Assembly (NCBI GenBank): GCA_002422685.1
Contig: DITC01000062.1
Span: forward strand, 1-29,389
Source: Thauera sp. UBA6194
GTDB taxonomy: Bacteria; Pseudomonadota; Gammaproteobacteria; Burkholderiales; Rhodocyclaceae
Direction: 5' to 3'
Length of the DNA: 29,389 bases
Both the position numbers and the translations under genes were made by a program. Of the stretch, positions 23,001 through 29,389 are shown piece after piece; the first letter of the stretch is position 1; the number at the start of each line of letters is the position of its first letter. A model generated the notes under the pieces. The model was given only the letters and a program-made list of their open reading frames with translations, was not told the DNA's origin and made no database searches.

Positions 23001-23039
23001 GCGGCCGATCGCCCCGGCAGACCCACCGGACGAAGCCGC

Positions 23040-23042
<3 letters not shown>
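22998..23042. terminator. Inverted repeat spanning both stop codons of convergent genes
   Basis: TGAGCGGC (22998-23005) and GCCGCTCA (23035-23042) are exact 8-bp inverted arms around 29 nt. The first TGA ends the peptidase gene and the final TCA is the helicase stop on the minus strand. It could act as a bidirectional terminator, but it has no T-tract and the spacer is long. Confidence 0.3.
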
Positions 23043-28223
<5,181 letters not shown>

Positions 28224-28253
28224 GACACTTGTCTGGTAAAAATGATGACGGGA

Positions 28254-28259
28254 ATTCTA
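28254..28259 (-). promoter_or_regulatory. -10 box (TAGAAT) for the helicase fusion gene
   Basis: On the minus strand GCGGCTAGAATTCCCG places a good -10 hexamer 30 nt upstream of ATG 28223, predicting transcription from about 28247. The GGCTAGAAT string is shared with the trhP and hydrolase promoters. The 144-nt gap to the lipocalin gene holds no other clear signal. Confidence 0.45.
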
Positions 28260-28367
28260 GCCGCGATCCCGCACCTCCCACATCGAGCGCGCTCGCGGCG
28301 AATGCCACATACGTCACGTACACGCGACAATCCAGCATTCCTCCCCACCAACGCGCAAGGAGAGCTC

Positions 28368-28934
28368 ATGCTCCGACATCTCATCACAACGCTGCTGCTC
28401 ACGATCGCGCCGGGACTCCCGCTGCCCGCGACGGCCTCATCGGGCGGAGACGCCGAGGCGCTGAGCACGATCCCCAGCCTGGATCTGCCGCGCTACATGG
28501 GGCGCTGGTACGAAATCGCCCGCTTCGAGAACTGGTTCCAGAAAAAGTGCGCCGGCGACGCCAGCGCCGAATACAGCCTCGAGCCGAGCGGCAAGGTGCA
28601 GGTCATCAACCGCTGCCGGCTGGAAAACGGCGAGCTCAGCGAAGCCATCGGCGAGGCGCGGCAGATCGGCGAGCCGACATCGCCCAAGCTGAAAGTCCGC
28701 TTCGCGCCGGCATGGCTGTCGTTCATTCCCGCGGTGTGGGGCGACTACTGGGTCATCGATCTCGACGCCGACTATCAGCTCGTCGCCATCAGCGAACCGC
28801 AGCGCGAATATCTCTGGGTGCTGTCGCGAAGCCCGCAGGTCAGCTCCGAGGCCTACGAAGCGCTGCTGCAGCGGCTGCGCGACAAGGGCTTCGACACCGA
28901 CAAGCTCATGAGCACCGCGCGCAAGGCACAATAG
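28368..28934 (+). CDS. blc: Periplasmic lipocalin (Blc-like)
   Basis: The 188-residue protein starts with a cleavable signal peptide (MLRHLITTLLLTIAPGLPLP, cleavage probably after ATA at 21-23). The lipocalin first motif is YMGRWYEIARFENWFQ (43-58), with GxW at 45-47, followed by CAGDASAEYSL, the barrel strands VKRF-like KLKVRFAPAW and GDYWVIDLD, and LWVLSRSPQ. It resembles bacterial Blc, which binds fatty acids or lysophospholipids at the outer membrane. Unlike E. coli Blc there is no lipobox cysteine, so it should be soluble in the periplasm. AAGGAG lies 6 nt before ATG 28368. It is divergent from the helicase fusion. Confidence 0.87.
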   Translation: MLRHLITTLLLTIAPGLPLPATASSGGDAEALSTIPSLDLPRYMGRWYEIARFENWFQKKCAGDASAEYSLEPSGKVQVINRCRLENGELSEAIGEARQIGEPTSPKLKVRFAPAWLSFIPAVWGDYWVIDLDADYQLVAISEPQREYLWVLSRSPQVSSEAYEALLQRLRDKGFDTDKLMSTARKAQ

Positions 28935-28957
28935 CTCCGGAAAAATGTGCTTTCCGC

Positions 28958-28963
28958 TAAGAT
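28958..28963 (+). promoter_or_regulatory. -10-like box (TAAGAT) ahead of the 76-residue protein
   Basis: TAAGAT in CCGCTAAGATGCAG lies 48 nt before ATG 29012. A small inverted repeat, CGGAAA and TTTCCG (about 28938-28957), lies just upstream and could affect either lipocalin termination or this promoter. No clear -35. Confidence 0.35.
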
Positions 28964-29011
28964 GCAGCTGCTTCAACCCGATACCCGAACGTCCTCACAG
29001 GAGCCCGAACC

Positions 29012-29242
29012 ATGGCAGACCAATGGCTTGAAACGCTGATCACCGCCACCCCGCAGGCAGGCTATGAGCTGGCCATCACCCTGAGCCGCCGCGGCGTCAA
29101 ATACACCCAGCCCGACCCGGAAGTGCTGCACAAGCTGCGCCCGGAATACGCCAACAGCGCCGACGCTCTGACCGCTGCCTCGCAGGTCATCGCGATCAAC
29201 TTCCAGACCGTCGCCGCCGCCAACAACTACTGGCGCAAGTGA
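29012..29242 (+). CDS. Conserved-looking 76-residue protein of unknown function
   Basis: I do not recognise the family. The protein begins MADQWLETLITATPQAGYEL and ends AINFQTVAAANNYWRK. It is soluble, with no signal peptide or membrane segment, and appears to be mostly helical, with a YTQPDPEVLHKLRPEY segment in the middle. A good ribosome site, AGGAG, lies about 9 nt before the ATG, and a TAAGAT box is further upstream. It follows the lipocalin by 77 nt and is followed by a RAYT-type repeat. Codon use matches its neighbours, so it is probably a real, long-resident gene. Confidence 0.65.
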   Translation: MADQWLETLITATPQAGYELAITLSRRGVKYTQPDPEVLHKLRPEYANSADALTAASQVIAINFQTVAAANNYWRK

Positions 29243-29327
29243 TCGGCCCGCGGGGGAAAGGCCGCGGCGAGGGAGTCTGCAATCCTCGCACCCCGCACTG
29301 AGCACCAATCAACACCGTGCACAACAA

Positions 29328-29359
29328 AATGGGCCAGATCCGCGAAGATCTGACCCATT
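29328..29359. repeat. Short inverted repeat, second REP/RAYT-like type
   Basis: AATGGGCCAGATC (29328-29340) and GATCTGACCCATT (29347-29359) pair with one mismatch around the loop CGCGAA. The arms share AATGGG...CAGA with the 2581-2646 repeat but end differently (GATC). It lies at the end of the window in non-coding sequence (29243-29389), where I see nothing else. Confidence 0.65.
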
Positions 29360-29389
29360 GAATTCCTGGCGCGCCCGAGACGATTCGAA

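Noticed and set aside
28224..28250. A TTGTCTGGTAAAA string near the helicase start as a third copy of the photolyase-locus palindrome
   Set aside because: Only one half-site resembles it and the spacing is wrong; GTCCAGGACAA is not present.

Overview
The window is GC-rich DNA (roughly two thirds or more G+C), densely coding, with strong third-position G/C bias. The protein set, the repeat families and the GGCTAGAAT-type promoters suggest a betaproteobacterium of the Rhodocyclales (Thauera, Azoarcus or Aromatoleum-like). That placement is inference from family resemblance, not from a marker gene. I see no rRNA, tRNA, CRISPR array or prophage.

Left part (1-8.5 kb): the end of an ISL3-type insertion sequence interrupts an ammonium transporter gene, leaving 241 codons. 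Then come a tRNA U34 hydroxylase (trhP), a DsbA/FrnE-like oxidoreductase, an EcsC-family protein, a large cyclic-di-GMP protein (four CBS, PAS, GGDEF, EAL) on the minus strand, and a GT4 glycosyltransferase. Two repeat families sit between these genes: inverted repeats with core AATGGGGTCAGACTCGATT (REP/RAYT type) and a Pseudomonas-style REP pair.

Middle part (8.7-20 kb): a degenerate heavy-metal-binding mini-protein, an exonuclease/GIY-YIG fusion nuclease and an EamA exporter are followed by a photobiology locus. On the minus strand, FAD oxidoreductase, photolyase, DUF2256 zinc-ribbon protein and DASH cryptochrome form a tightly overlapping operon. Divergent from it are a DUF3429 membrane protein and an ABC1/UbiB-like kinase. 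The divergent control region holds two copies of a palindrome with core GTCCAGGACAA, each pointing towards its own operon beside a -10-like box, so the six genes look like one regulon. A FIST sensor gene and an alpha/beta hydrolase form a further minus-strand operon.

Right part (20-29.4 kb): a 2H phosphoesterase overlaps the first of two half-size chromate transporter genes, followed by a YugP-type membrane zinc peptidase. A 5.2-kb minus-strand gene encodes a 1727-residue protein that joins a DnaQ-like exonuclease domain, a complete RecQ-type SF2 helicase and a complete UvrD/Rep-type SF1 helicase. A periplasmic lipocalin, an unrecognised 76-residue protein and another RAYT-type inverted repeat close the window.

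The observations most worth following are the exonuclease-RecQ-UvrD fusion, the paired palindromes of the photolyase/cryptochrome locus, and the exonuclease/GIY-YIG fusion with its split GIY-YIG core.
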